Part shown: piece by piece, positions 12,168 through 23,849 of the stretch
Position numbering within the stretch: the stretch's first letter is position 1
How the letters are laid out: the number at the start of each line of letters is the position of its first letter
Assembly: GCA_022701365.1 (NCBI GenBank)
Contig: JAKUHH010000126.1
Location: forward strand, 1 to 64,000
DNA length: 64,000 nt
Source: Mycocentrospora acerina
Lineage: Eukaryota > Ascomycota > Dothideomycetes > Pleosporales
Direction: 5' to 3'
Translations under genes and position numbers: made by a program
Notes under the pieces: generated by a model
Told to the model about the DNA's origin: nothing
The model's database searches: none
The model's input: only the letters and a program-made list of their open reading frames with translations

Positions 12168-12983
12168 TAGCAAAAGCAGACCTTAAGCATGTAAAAAGAG
12201 AAAAGATACTTATTTCTTTAAGCTACTAAAAAAGAAGATTTTAAAAGAAATTGTAGTAGAGTAGAAAATTAGCTGATAAGAAGCTTAAAAAATAGAGGTG
12301 AAGGTAAAAAGAGCAGCAATTCAAGATGTTGTAAATTCTTAGTTATAAATAAGCCTCTAGAGTTTTTAAGTAAGCAAAGGTAGCATACAAAAAGCTTTAG
12401 TTAAAAATAGTATTTCTTAACTTCTTTTCAATAGCTATAGACTAAGATTATAAAGATACATATTTTAGAAGTTACAGCAGGCTATTAACGATGAAGCGTT
12501 AGTGACTTTCCTATAAATTTTAGTAACAAAGGAAAATTAAAATGTAAACGTTTGAGGCTAGTAAGCTATACCTACAGTCTAAAATACTAAAATAGGGTAA
12601 TTAACCTTACTAAGTGTCATACTGCAATATTTACACCTTCTAGCCACAGCAGCAAGAAGGTCCAACTTTTTGTAGCTTCACACAAAGGCATTAAAAGAAA
12701 TAAAAAAAAAGAATAGTAGCAAAACAACAGGTTCCTGCAAGAACTTTAACACATAGGATTACTACAAAATTGAGCATCTATTTAGATACATTACATTTAT
12801 TAATAGTTAGTAGTTAGATTACTTCTGCTGTTTTTCTACACTTCTAAGGCTCTAGCAAAGAGAGCTTAGCTTAGAAATGAAAAGACACATTATAGACCTG
12901 CGTCACCATAGGTATTATTATATTTAACATAGCAAATTTAAAATTACTTATTAAATATGTCAAAATCGTCTTTATTGGAATAT

Positions 12984-13101
12984 CCTTATATCTTTAAACT
13001 TGTTCTTTCTCTGAGAACCGACCTTACAACTACCTGATCTACATTCGTACTTGTATTAGAAAGTTGTCAACTTCTAAGATTAAGTACAGAACCTAGTCTT
13101 A
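12984..13101 (+). repeat. Dispersed AT-rich repeat, copy 2
   Basis: Diverged partner of 612-725, same orientation. The smaller block GCGGATTA-GCA-AATCTGTA follows at 13183-13221 and matches 230-268. Confidence 0.6.
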
Positions 13102-14141
13102 TACGCATTAAAGAACGATTATTTTTAGAAACTAAGTTAATAATTTATGTATCAATGTAAACCCAACTCTTAATTAACTTCTCGCGGATTACGCAAAATC
13201 TGTACCCTTATATCAGTTGGATCTTAAAACTAAGCTATAGCAAAGAGAGCTTAGTCTAGAAGAAAGAACATCTCCTAATTAACTAGCGTCTCTGCTTAGG
13301 TCTTTCTGCTGCTAAATAGCTGGAGAAGAAAATCACATTGTAGAGAGAAACACTATTATTTTGTTATAAATTTTAATCTTCTAGATAAGTTTCTGTGAAG
13401 GCTTTATTAATTTAATTTGCTATTCCTAGAACTAGATTGTTAAATCGAATTCATCATCTGCTTTGTCTGATTGGGTACTTTTATAGCGTTTGAAACTCAT
13501 TGTGACTTATAGGATTTAGATTGGACACGTGTTACAAAGAGTTCGTATGCAGTTGTTAACAACACGGTATGGTTTGCTTTTTTTTGTATCAGAACACCAT
13601 CCTACGCAGCGTCCGTGGTCGTTTCCTACTCATGGGTCGTTGCATCTCGCAAAAGCCAGTGGCAAAATAGTAACAAGGATAGTAAGGTACTTCATGATTA
13701 GAATTTGTCACGAGATCTTAAAGTTTTTAGTAAAGGAGCTATATAAATAGAAGTTGCAGAGTAGAACTGTTTGAAATGCCAAGCAGAGTAGCTAGTAGGA
13801 GGTCATGGTCGTATTATAAGCAAGCAAGGTGGGCTGAAAAGATTTACAAGCAAGTTTTCTTTATCTTCATTTATATTGCATTAATTTATCTAACCAGCTA
13901 GACTAAATACAATAATGCCTATGCAGACTTTAGTCTATGAGGCGCTGTTTTTCCTCCTAGGCTAAGCTCTCTTTTTCTAGAGCCCTAGAAGCCTAGTAAA
14001 ACAGTAGTAGTGCTCTCACTACATGGCTTGCTAACAATAGGTCATTCTAACGCAGGTCTATTTCGTTGTAGTAGGCCTTTAGGTCAAGGCTCCTGCAGCA
14101 GGCAGCTATCTAGGCTGTTGCTATTTGTTGTTTTTTTGTGT

Positions 14142-14230
14142 GTTGTAGAGGCCTGTTGCTAGGCCCCTGTTGCACGTTGTTTGCAGGCTATTGCTAGCCC
14201 CCTGTTGCGCGTTGCAGAGGCCTGTCCGTC
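14142..14230 (+). repeat. Imperfect ~34-bp tandem repeat
   Basis: Two and a half units start at about 14142, 14176 and 14211, each with GTTG followed by AGGC and then CCCCTGTTGC. The units differ by small substitutions. Origin unknown; it could be the edge of a non-autonomous element. Confidence 0.55.
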
Positions 14231-14696
14231 ATCCATCTATTATAGAATAAAAGCTTATGATTTTATCATATTTAGAATTAAGTAAATATTTAAGGAAATG
14301 TTAGAATGATATTTTCACAGAGAACAATTCTAGTTAACAGTAAACGTTTAACCTACCTAAGATTTAAATAGGACTTCATGTATTCGATTTAACTCAAATT
14401 GAATGAAACAGCGTAAATAATAAGAATAGATTTGGCTTATTTTTTTAATTAGGTCGATAACACATAGGCATCTATTTATAAGAATCCAAAGGGGCATAGA
14501 GAAGTTGTGCAAATAGAACATAGGCTATGTTCGATATCCACCGAATGTTAGGCCAATGAAACCTGAAGCAAATACTACTGATTTCAAATTCTGGAAGGGT
14601 CACAAAGTTATGCTGTACTGGGTGATTAACGTCTACTTTCTCAAGCATTCAGGCTAAATTCTGTTAGCATTGAATGACACATGCTGCGGACGTGAC

Positions 14697-16332
14697 TTAC
14701 TTGATATGGATAGTCTTTGCCTCGAGGTAGGTCATCAAGCCGAGACGACCACCCTCGTGTCCGATACCAGACTCCTTCCATCCGCCGAACGGCACGTTTG
14801 GCCCAAACACATGCGAGGTGTTGATATTCACGTTACCAGTCTCGAGGCTCTTTGCAAGCCTCAGAGCACGGGGGATTGATGCTGTGTAGATGCAAGCTGC
14901 AGGTGTCAGAAGATAAATTTTGCAAGTTGCACACAAGCACCAGAAATACTTACATGAGAGGCCAAAGCTGCTGTCATTGGCCATCCTGATAGCCTCATCA
15001 TCAGTCTTAAACGTGCGGATTGAGAGGACAGGGCCGAAAATCTCCTCCCTATAGATCTTTGCATCTTCTTTGGGGTTCAAGAAGATAGTAGGTTGGATGT
15101 ACCACCCAGTATTACCATGTCTTTCACCTCCAGTGACAAGCTCTGCTTCTTCTTTGCCAGCGTTTACAAAGCTCATTACACTCTTAAATTGTTTGTCGTC
15201 AGCCATTGGGCCTAAGGCTGTCTTTGGGTCCGTGGGTTGTCCCATAGCCTGAGCAAGTTGCTCAAACTTTTTCTTAAGCTCCTTAACGAAGTTCTCTGCA
15301 ATGTCTTCATGAACAAACAGGCGGGATGGGACAATACAGGTCTGACCGGAGTTGAGAAGGAACCCCTGACTTTGGTGATGTAGTGCGTTTTCGATGTTGG
15401 CATCTGGAAAGACGATACTTGGTGATTTACCGCCCAGCTCCAGACTCACACGCTTGAGGTTACTAAGAGCAAGGTCAGAATTCATTGCCCCAAGGCATGG
15501 CAGAGAACATACCTGTTCGCAGCGAGCTCTTGCACCTTCTTTCCAGCGAAAGCAGATCCAGTGAGCGAGATGCTGTTGATGTCCATGTGACTGGCCAGCG
15601 CAGCACCAACGTTGCCGGCGCCGGTGATGATATTAATCACACCAGGTGGGAAGCCAGCGTCTTTGATATACTTACCTAGTTGCAGTTTTCCAATAGGACT
15701 CTTCTCAGATCCTTTGTAGATAACGGTGCACCCAGCAGCTACGGCAGCAGCAACTTTAAAGGCGAAGAATATGGCTGAGCCATTCCATGCACCAATGCCA
15801 GCACAGACACCAACAGGCTCGTATTGGACGATCTGCACAATGATTAGAAGAACATCAGACGTTACCTGAAATTTTACATACCTTGTATATGCCCTGCTCA
15901 TCCTCTGTCCAGGATTCTCCAGGAAGCTTATCTGTCCAGCCAGCGTAGTACCTGAACACCTTGATGAACAAGCCATAGATGAACTTCGCAACAGTGATCG
16001 GCTGGCCAGTACACTTTGTCTCCCATAGCGCAATCTCTTCAACGTTCTTTTCGACAAGATCAGCGAACTTCAGCATCGCAGCACTACGTTGCTGCGCTGT
16101 CCACTTCGACCACTCGCCACGGAAAGCAGCGCGAGCGGCAGCAACCGATTTGTTTACATCATCTAGTGATGCTACTTGAATTTCATCGGAGATTAGACTT
16201 CCATCGTGGGGGTTGGATATGCTCAAAGTTTCGCCAGATGTAGCATCGACGTACTAGATAGCTGTCAGGAAGGGTCCGCATAGCGGGCAAGTAACCCACC
16301 TCATTGTTGATAAAAAGCTGCGTGTAAACCAT
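14697..16332 (-). CDS. NAD(P)-dependent aldehyde dehydrogenase, five exons
   Basis: Model: complement(join(14697..14896, 14954..15462, 15513..15832, 15882..16253, 16300..16332)), 477 aa. The four introns are 46-57 bp, all GT-AG and phase-consistent. It converts an aldehyde to a carboxylic acid using NAD(P)+. ALDH landmarks are in order: the AWN segment of the cofactor pocket, IYKGSE with the conserved Lys, LTGS, the general base ELGGKSP (Glu250) and the nucleophile in NSGQTC (Cys284). The Glu-Cys spacing of 34 is canonical. EEIFGPVLS and PFGGWKESG follow near the C-terminus. The first exon is only 11 codons (MVYTQLFINNE), which suits ALDH starts and is joined correctly. Length is slightly short of the usual ~495 aa, but no core motif is missing. 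Specific substrate unknown; the P450, SDR and esterase nearby suggest a shared oxidative pathway. Confidence 0.92.
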
Positions 16333-16408
16333 TGTTGCAATTTGGAGAAAGAATGATGATGCTGAATAGTAAGTTAATAATCTGTATTCTTTAATCTAGA
16401 ATTATGCA

Positions 16409-16417
16409 TTTTTTATA
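16409..16417 (-). promoter_or_regulatory. TATA box of the ALDH gene
   Basis: On the minus strand the sequence reads TATAAAAAA, about 77 bp upstream of the ATG at 16332. Confidence 0.45.
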
Positions 16418-17409
16418 TTCAGCCCGCCCTCGGCCCGGAGCATCTTGTTCCATCTGGCATACCGACAGCTCGGATCCAATCGGGATGCCTAGTGCATTGG
16501 CATGTTTTGTGGCGCCTTTAAAGCTCTTGGCATCCCATAATTTGTTTACGGTCCTTATGCGATTCCCACCGCTTTTTTCAAAAATTACTCTACTTGTTCA
16601 GAATTTCACTTGCTTCCTTCAAAGCCTCCCTTGCATGTGGGGGAGCATCTCTACTTCGCCATAGTAGCAAATGATTAAATTCATCTCCCGTAATCACAGC
16701 TGCACTTGCTTGTAAACGCCGTTCCGGCCATAGCAGAACAGCTCAGATCTATCTCTTAGATAGCTGAATTGTGCCTTTGAATGTCCAGCTAGTAAGACAT
16801 CTACCTAGACAGTCCATATTGCATATTTGGTGAAGAACGTCTGATTTCATCTACAAAGAAGTAGTTGGAAGATGATATAATTTCTAAATTGGTATTGACC
16901 CGAGCAAAAGCTCAGAGGTGTCAAACAGCCATATAAGAAATTTACTGGTCATGCGCAAATGATTACCCCTATAATAAAGACATTACTTTGACAGTTGGCT
17001 TCAGGTTTTCCTCGCACTCATGGTTTTTGTACTATCGCCTATCAAGACAATACATCTGCAAAGCTGTCTTTGCACTCAATGCGCGAAATACTTCGATGCA
17101 CGACTGATACCAATACCGTATAAAACAGAAATGAGTTTATTAAGCCACACGCAATTGCAATTATGTTGCGATCCTGAAGTAGAAATTTTATAAAGGGCAT
17201 CCACAATATTACTTTACTTAGTAGCCTAATTATACAGCTCTTTGAAACTACAGAAGTCTAGGTACAGAAACTGTCTAGAAGACTTACTACTACCTAAGAT
17301 ATATATGCCCTGAATCCTGAGCTTGAAAGAGTATTATGAAATCATAAATGCATTCATCTCATTCCTATTTACAATTGGAGTACCTTTTTAATATTCTTCT
17401 ATTGTCTCC
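16418..17409. other. Intergenic; unrecognised decayed coding fragment
   Basis: No intact gene. On the minus strand between about 16430 and 16730 there are protein-like stretches (for example DAPPHAREALKEASEILNK ending in a stop, and ATKHANALGIPIGSEL in another frame). They look like pieces of a broken gene of unknown family. The remainder to 17409 is AT-rich with nothing recognised. Confidence 0.4.
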
Positions 17410-18070
17410 TACATTCTTGTTCAGCTGGATGTCGACGAGTCCATCGTAGATAATAAAAGGTGGATTCGCATGCCCAGCAGCGCAGATGCTCTGAATAACA
17501 GTAACCAACTCCCGATCGCCTGGCTGAACAAACTCAGGGCAAGCACATCTCTCAGAGCAAGCAAAAACTTTGGCGGCAAAGCGACGCCCATCTGAAACAC
17601 AGTTTCATTGAAGTTGTGCAGATCGTCATCGTGGACGCCTTTTTGGCTTAAGTATCCTTAAATAACTTAGATTAGACACTGTTTACCTCTAGATCATCCT
17701 TGAGTATACTCTGTCGGTCCTTCGCTGGATTAAAGGCCATTTTGAGTTTCTCAGAGCGCGTTACTAGTCTCTAAGTCCAGTCTTTGCCAACAGGCTCTCC
17801 ACCTTGCACAGCCAGTATTTTACCTGCCATTTCTGCCACCTCAAAAAGCTGAGGGGAAAATTCATGTAAATCAAGATCAAAGATGTATTGGGCAACCGTT
17901 TGCTCTCTAGTACTATTAAGATTTTCGCAGTTAGCCTGGACTTCCTGTCTAAATGTGATTATGCTGATGCGATCAGGAAGCCTCTGATGGGGCACGTTGA
18001 ACGACTGGGCAGTGCACCGGAGGCTGCGAAACTGGCCAGCTTGGCATTGAATGAAATTGTAAAAGAATGA
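17410..18070 (-). pseudogene. Second, older Fot1/pogo transposase relic
   Basis: Minus-strand fragments in shifted frames match the same transposase family in order. An HTH part (SFNVPHQRLPDRI) is near 18000, and a CENP-B-like part (QYIFDLDLHEFSPQLFEVAEM, GGEPVGKDWT) lies at 17771-17930. FNPAKDRQSILKDDLE is at about 17700, DDLHNFNET at about 17600-17635 and PGDRELVTVIQ with NPPFIIYDG lies at 17440-17560. The distal catalytic segments and C-terminus are missing and no terminal repeats were found. The first catalytic Asp is again Asn (HNFNET, 17606-17608). It is clearly different in sequence from the 10.3-kb element, so it is a separate family or an older insertion. Confidence 0.75.
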
Positions 18071-18399
18071 GCTAGTATACGTAAGATAATTATTGATTAA
18101 TTGAACAGCTATCAGAGAAGGCAGAAGGCCAAGGTGGCTGGGCTCCAGGGTACTTTGACATGATTTTCAACACTTGGGAGGCCTGATAGGCAAGGATAGT
18201 ACTGCCCAACTCTCTAGGTAGTAGTCACGTATTATCCTTCAGGCATTTCGTGATAATTGTGGAGATGGTCGTGCCAAGGAAAGTGGCCATTTCGGTGGCG
18301 TAGCCGGCTCAGTAGTGCTCTACGTTAACCTATTAACACTTCACCTTTTGTAGCCTGGAATCGACAATACACAACAGCTAGTAGCATTGAAGAAAGCCT

Positions 18400-20147
18400 C
18401 TAATATCTTAGGGATGGGTAGATAGACAGCCAATACTTGTACGAGGACCTTCTGAACAGATCCAAGATTACTTGATTCGTGTTGGGTAAGTACTGCAACG
18501 AGGAGGGATTCTTGACTGTGTACTGTGGCCATAAAGCTGTGCTAGTATTCCTACTAGTAGCTGAGATGTTTTTGGAAATGCCGTTCGGGTTGAGATAATT
18601 AACAAAGTTGACGTAATACGTGTTTTGGCTGTCTTCGGCAAATTGGTTTAGGGTGAAATTCGAAAAAATTCCGTACAAATCGGATCCATGGTAAGACCCA
18701 ATCCATTCTGTGTCTGGATAAGCCGCCATCTCAAAAGACCAAGAAGGTACAGAAGATGAAATGAGTTCTAATTGCCGGCGACGGGTAAATTGAAAGAATA
18801 AATCCCCGTACACAGCGGCCAGCTGCTTGAAGACAGGAAATAACTGGAAAGCGGTGCCTGTATTAAATGGGCTTCCAGCTGCTGGCTGGGTGTCGTATGT
18901 ATCTACTAACCCAGCAATGGCGGTGCGGGATGCACTCGGGTAGGACGAGACAAGATAGTCAGTCATTTGGGCCACCGTCGTGAGGTTATCGGTGTTCGCG
19001 ACAAAGAAGCTGGCCTCATCTTGCACATTGCCAAGAATGTAAGAGATGTTTGCGAAGGCGCGGCCAGCGAAGGCGATATCGCTTGATTCAGGAAGGAAAT
19101 TATCCTGGTTATCAGGTCGAGGCGCGAACGTAGGTCTTACGGTCAACCAAGGGGAGAGCAACGGGTGACCATTTAAGGCGTTATTGATTATGGTTGTGTT
19201 GAGGGCACGCAAAAATGAAAGACGAGACGTAGAGTCTCTACATCCAGTGGCGTTAACGATTTCATCAAATACGTTCTGAGCCGTAGGTGACCCGATATCT
19301 TGAATAGGATACGCCGCACCCGAGCTCTGGATTGCGGCACGAAACAGCGGACTGCCTTTATAGAAATTATTGCCACGATTAATGATAGTCTGGTACATCA
19401 CAGAGTGCGCGCCTGCAGATTCGCCACTACAAGAAATCTAATTAGTAAGACAGATCGCAATTTTTCAAATTACGGTCACAAAACTCACGCAATCGTGACT
19501 CGTTCTGGGTCACCCCCAAACTGTGCAATATTATCTTGGACCCACTGCAGCGCAAGCCTTTGGTCTTTGAGTCCTGCATTCGAGGAGCCTTCGTCTTTGA
19601 TCTCGTTACCAGGCATGAACCCAAAAACGCCCACGCGGTAATTGGGCGCCACAAAGAGCACAGGCTCTCCCATGTTGACAGAAAATTGGACAAACTTGTC
19701 GCCTGGGTATTGTTGAGTAGCTCCATTCGTGAAACCGCCGCCGTAGATCCAGAAGATGACAGGGAGGAGTTTGCCAGGTGTCGCGTTGGCGTCAGTAGTT
19801 GGGCGGACAATGTCCAGAGTGAGGCAGTCCTCCGTCTCGTTCACTACGGGTGAGAGAAATGGCTGTCGAAGACTCGAGAAGGTAATTATAGCGTCGTTGA
19901 TAGTAACACCCCGACGAGTCTGCACACAAGCAGGTGGGATTTCAGGAGTCTCAAAAGTGCCAAACGAAGCATTGAGTATTTGTGGTGGTCGGAATCGAAG
20001 GTCTTTGATTGGGGGCTGTGCGTATGGGATGCCCAAAAATCGGTCGACGGTTGAGACAGTGCGTCCAACTATAGTACCTAAATTAATTTTGACTTCAACG
20101 CTTGAAACGATCTCTGCAAAGCATGATGCTAAGAGGAAATAGGCCAT
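18400..20147 (-). CDS. Secreted type-B carboxylesterase/lipase
   Basis: Model: complement(join(18400..19426, 19489..20147)), 561 aa, one 62-bp intron that falls just before the nucleophile motif. The chosen start MAYFLLASCFAEIVSS gives a typical signal peptide; an in-frame ATG at 20222 would bury it behind a longer leader. Type-B signatures: EDCLTLDIVRP, the oxyanion loop YGGGF, and GESAG with Ser223. The Glu partner lies in NVQDEASFF (Glu357) and the His in SYHGSDL (His466), so the catalytic triad is complete. Several N-x-S/T sites fit an extracellular glycoprotein. It hydrolyses carboxylic esters; natural substrate unknown. An alternative 3' intron near 18440 would change only the last ~20 residues; I kept the simpler model. 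Confidence 0.88.
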
Positions 20148-21292
20148 GGTAGGAATCGGGGTGTACAGCGAAGGTTTATTGTATGGAAATATGAGTATGG
20201 CGTTTGACAAGCATCCATACATTAGTGCGAGAGGCCTTATATTTGCAAAGCCTCATTGTACAATTCATCTCGGTCCTTCAGTAGCTAGGTTTTCTCCCGG
20301 TACGACATTTGAAGTAACGCTAAGCTACTCTTAGATAGCACTAAGCCTTAGCCGGAGAATTGACTAAGATAATTATTCTCCCCTGAACCTTTAAAGGCTC
20401 ATTCCTCCAATATTTGTCTATTATCTATTCAATTTACGCTCCTTTCGTCTCTTTTATCGTTGTGCCTGTCTGCCTGAAGTGCCCTTACAAGTTGTTGGAA
20501 GTAGCCCTGGAGGGCACTCAAGGGGTGGTTCCTCCGCCTGCTATGGTGGTGGGAAATGAATCAAGAGGGGCATCCTAATTGTGACTATTATAATTTTACA
20601 TATATGGCTCATCCGTAGTTAGCTCATAATCATCTTCTACTTCATAATTCAACATAGGTCGCTCTTAAAGGTAACATTCTTCGTCTCATAATAAATGATA
20701 ATTTACAATACTTTAGCATTCTCCATTAAGAAAATTTGTCTTACACAACAGTCCAAGTCACCATCTGTATGCTAGGCTCTACTAAAGTCACAAGATATTA
20801 TTTGTTTTTATGGGAATGGGTTCTAGGAGGAATTCTGGTCGAGACTCAGTATAGTGATCAGCTCGCCTGTGAGGTAAGTTGTACAATTAAGAATGTAAAT
20901 AACATGTAGCATGATTAGTAGTACTAATCAAAATGATTGTACTGATTGATGAGATTGCACCACGACTTACATGGATTCCGCTGATTATACAGCCAATCGC
21001 TGCACGGTCCGTATCTTAGGGTGGAGGTCGAACCAGAATGCGACTAGCCTTCCTGCTGGAACTCTTGTTCGGAAAGGAGATAAAGAGAGCATGAAAATCT
21101 AACTGTATTGAATAGACAGACCTGATTAATGTTGCTATACTTGAACACTAATCTTCAGCACCACGATTCTTGTAATTCTGTTTACCTACTCTCATCTCAA
21201 CTCTTCCACGGCAGTCATTTCGATCGTTATTTCTCTGCCTCCTTCGGGATTTAGTCTTATAAAATCGATACATTGTCTTTCATTATCTCAAA
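20148..21292. other. Divergent intergenic region, esterase/MFS
   Basis: About 1.15 kb between the leftward esterase and the rightward MFS gene. No further gene is seen. It must contain both promoters; TATAAAA at 21258-21264 lies 29-35 bp before the MFS ATG. Confidence 0.6.
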
Positions 21293-22768
21293 ATGGAAGC
21301 TGACTTCCTCAGCGAAATTGAAGGAGGTTCAGGCACGATCTCCGACCCCTATGTGGTGCAGTTCCTTCAGGGGGATCCTCGCAACCCAATGAACTTTCCA
21401 CAGCGCCAGAAATGGATCATCACATCCATTGTCACCACATCCGTCTTCGCTGTCACAATGACATCTTCTGCATACTCAGGGTCTTCCAAAGAGATAAGAG
21501 AAGACTTTGCTATCAGTTCCCAAGTAAATTCTCTTGGAGTGACTCTTTTTGTTCTGGGCTTTGCTATTGGGCCCTGCCTGTGGGCGCCTCTTTCCGAGCT
21601 GTACGGCCGACAGTTGCTGTTCAAAACGACCTACGCCGTCTTCACAGCTTGTGTTGCAGGTTCAGCCGGCGCAAATTCAGCAGCCACTCTTTTGACACTC
21701 AGATTCCTGGCCGGGACTTTCGGGGCTTCGCCTCTAACAAATGCCGGTGGTGTCATTGCCGATCTCTTCCCGTCGTCTCAACGCGGGGTCGGGATGGCTA
21801 TATTTGCTACTGCCCCCTTCCTTGGACCCGTTCTAGGCCCAATAATGGCTGGCTTTGTCAGCATCACAGTCAACTGGCGTTGGGTGCAGGGGATTCTGGC
21901 GATATGGGCTGGTACCATTTGGATAGTAGGCTCTTTGTGCCTCCCGGAAACATATGCACCGGTGCTGCTCCGGAAGCGGGCACGTTATTTGTCGAAAGAA
22001 ACATCAAAGTTATGCATTAGCGTTTTGGAGAAGCTCCAGGGGCGTACCAAGCCGTCAGCGCTGTTTGCGAAAGCACTGAAACGACCGTATGCTCTACTGC
22101 TAGCTGAGCCAATAGTGCTAATCGCATCGGTTTACATAGCCATCCTATACGGCACCCTTTACATGATGTTTGGTGCATTTCCCATTGTCTTTCAGGAGCA
22201 ACGTGGATGGAATGCTGGTGTGGGAGGGCTTGCCTTTCTCGGTATCACTGTGGGCATGCTTATGGGACTAGGGTACTGTCTCTGGGACAACAAACGTTAC
22301 CAACAACTACTGAAAGAAAACGGTGGAGCGAATCTTCCACCCGAAGTGCGTCTACCACCCGCCATCATCGGAGGCTTCGCGCTACCAGTGGGGCTCTTCA
22401 GCTTTGCATGGACTACCTTCCCAGGGGTGCATTGGTCTGTCAGCATTATACTGGCAACACCCTTCGGTTTCGGTATTGTTCTTGTCTGTCTGTCTTGTAT
22501 AAACTACTTGATCGATGCTTACACGATCTATGCTGCTTCGGTACTCGCTGCAAGCGCGACACTTCGGGCTCTTTTCGGCGCTGCGTTCCCAATGTTTACA
22601 AGGCAAATGTATTCCAAACTAGGTGTTCAGTGGGCAAGTTCAATTCCAGGGTTCTTAGCTGTCGGATGCATCCCATTCCCACTCTTGATGTACAAGTATG
22701 GGGAAACACTGAGGATGAAGTGTAAATATGCCAAAGAAGCCGCTCTTCTTTCAGCCCAACTGGGATAG
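21293..22768 (+). CDS. MFS transporter, DHA1 drug/polyamine antiporter type
   Basis: Single exon, 491 aa, with ATG preceded by CAAA. It shows the 12-helix pattern of major facilitator proteins. The N-terminal cytosolic part ends in GDPRNPMNFPQRQKW, a hallmark of the fungal DHA1/TPO-like group. The loop-2 motif A is APLSELYGRQ; RFLAGTFGASPL and the antiporter-type motif GPVLGPIMAGF follow in helix 5, with WRWVQGI next. The second half has two clear helix bundles split by a cytosolic loop near residue 240. It is expected to export small molecules across the plasma membrane by proton exchange. Its position between the esterase and the transcription factor suggests it serves the product or toxic intermediate of the left-hand group. 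GC content and codon use are normal. Confidence 0.9.
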   Translation: MEADFLSEIEGGSGTISDPYVVQFLQGDPRNPMNFPQRQKWIITSIVTTSVFAVTMTSSAYSGSSKEIREDFAISSQVNSLGVTLFVLGFAIGPCLWAPLSELYGRQLLFKTTYAVFTACVAGSAGANSAATLLTLRFLAGTFGASPLTNAGGVIADLFPSSQRGVGMAIFATAPFLGPVLGPIMAGFVSITVNWRWVQGILAIWAGTIWIVGSLCLPETYAPVLLRKRARYLSKETSKLCISVLEKLQGRTKPSALFAKALKRPYALLLAEPIVLIASVYIAILYGTLYMMFGAFPIVFQEQRGWNAGVGGLAFLGITVGMLMGLGYCLWDNKRYQQLLKENGGANLPPEVRLPPAIIGGFALPVGLFSFAWTTFPGVHWSVSIILATPFGFGIVLVCLSCINYLIDAYTIYAASVLAASATLRALFGAAFPMFTRQMYSKLGVQWASSIPGFLAVGCIPFPLLMYKYGETLRMKCKYAKEAALLSAQLG

Positions 22769-23849
22769 GCTAGGGAGCTTAGCAATGAATCATGTTCTTT
22801 GGTAACTTATATTATAGGTACATTAACCAAATTAGCATATTAGTTGATATCTACTATTTTGATCACAAAATAAAATTATGCTTGAGTTCTAAAAAATAAA
22901 CGATAAATTTACTTAAGAGTTTTAAAAATCAACATTAATAATTTAAATTTGCAAATTACAAGCACTACTCGAGCTCAATTATGCAAAGAAATGAAATAAT
23001 AGTAGGTTTTAAATATATTCTTTTGAAACTACCCTAAGACGAGTCATTGTAAACATTTAGCAACAATATCAATATAGCTTTCCCTTAGTTTGTGAAGAAG
23101 ACTCAGGAAAGCATAAAGAAGTTATTGAACTCTTCATAGTCTAATAGCTAGTGTAAAACTAAGCAGCTAATATACCAGCACGGCGAATACACCTGTGAGA
23201 TACTTTACTTAGATAGCTGGCAGAGCAAAAAGCTAATGTCATCATCCCATGAGGAAGGCCTGTCACGGTTTCGGGACCCACGTGAACTGCCATAATAAAT
23301 CTGTCGCTATATCAACAACAAAATGTCGCGGTCTAGATGATAGACTCAGGAACCTCTGCAGAGCACAGACAAACAGATGGAAGATTGATCTTAAGAGCCC
23401 CTCAGCTTCTCTCTGAGTGAAGGATGAACCAGCCTCAGAGGTTTCGTCAGTAGGAAAGAGTATGGATGTGCCTTTGAAAATCTCTTGGAACCAGGCTCGA
23501 AGTTATTTGTCATAGACGCAAATGTTCTTTCAGGTACTCTGGTGAAAACCCTTGCATTTAGTAGGTCTACGACTTTGATGATAGAATGAATAATATTCTG
23601 AATTGGGACTGATTTACCCGAGAGAGTTTCATGACGCATAGAGAACACAAGATGTATTTGCGCAAGGATTTTCATTAAGCTTGCTTCATAGAGACAGCCC
23701 TATTTGTACTCATCTGGCACCTGATTAATTCAAATCGAAGTCTCTCATTTGAAGTGATCATGTACTGATCTGATTTCTCTATGCTAGGCATAATCCAGAA
23801 GAAGGAAGACTTCTGGTATGTAAGACTGTTTGTAATGGCCGTGATCTAC
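22769..23849. other. Intergenic, no supported gene
   Basis: AT-rich to about 23200, then mixed. A minus-strand ORF at 23391-23675 (94 aa) has no recognisable domain and may be the decayed 3' part of the adjacent hydrolase pseudogene. Confidence 0.45.

Larger units (their letters stand above)
12170..14696. other. AT-rich decayed repeat block
   Basis: AT- and TpA-rich DNA without a gene. It contains second copies of the left-end dispersed repeat (12984-13101 and 13183-13221) and a GT/CT-rich imperfect tandem repeat near its right edge (14142-14230). It ends at the ALDH stop codon. Confidence 0.65.

Noticed and set aside
20148..20222. Upstream ATG of the carboxylesterase
   Set aside because: It would place 25 extra residues before a good signal peptide; the ATG at 20147 is preferred.
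21010..21060. GGTTCGA-like string on the minus strand as tRNA T-arm
   Set aside because: The flanking bases do not pair and no acceptor or anticodon arm is present.
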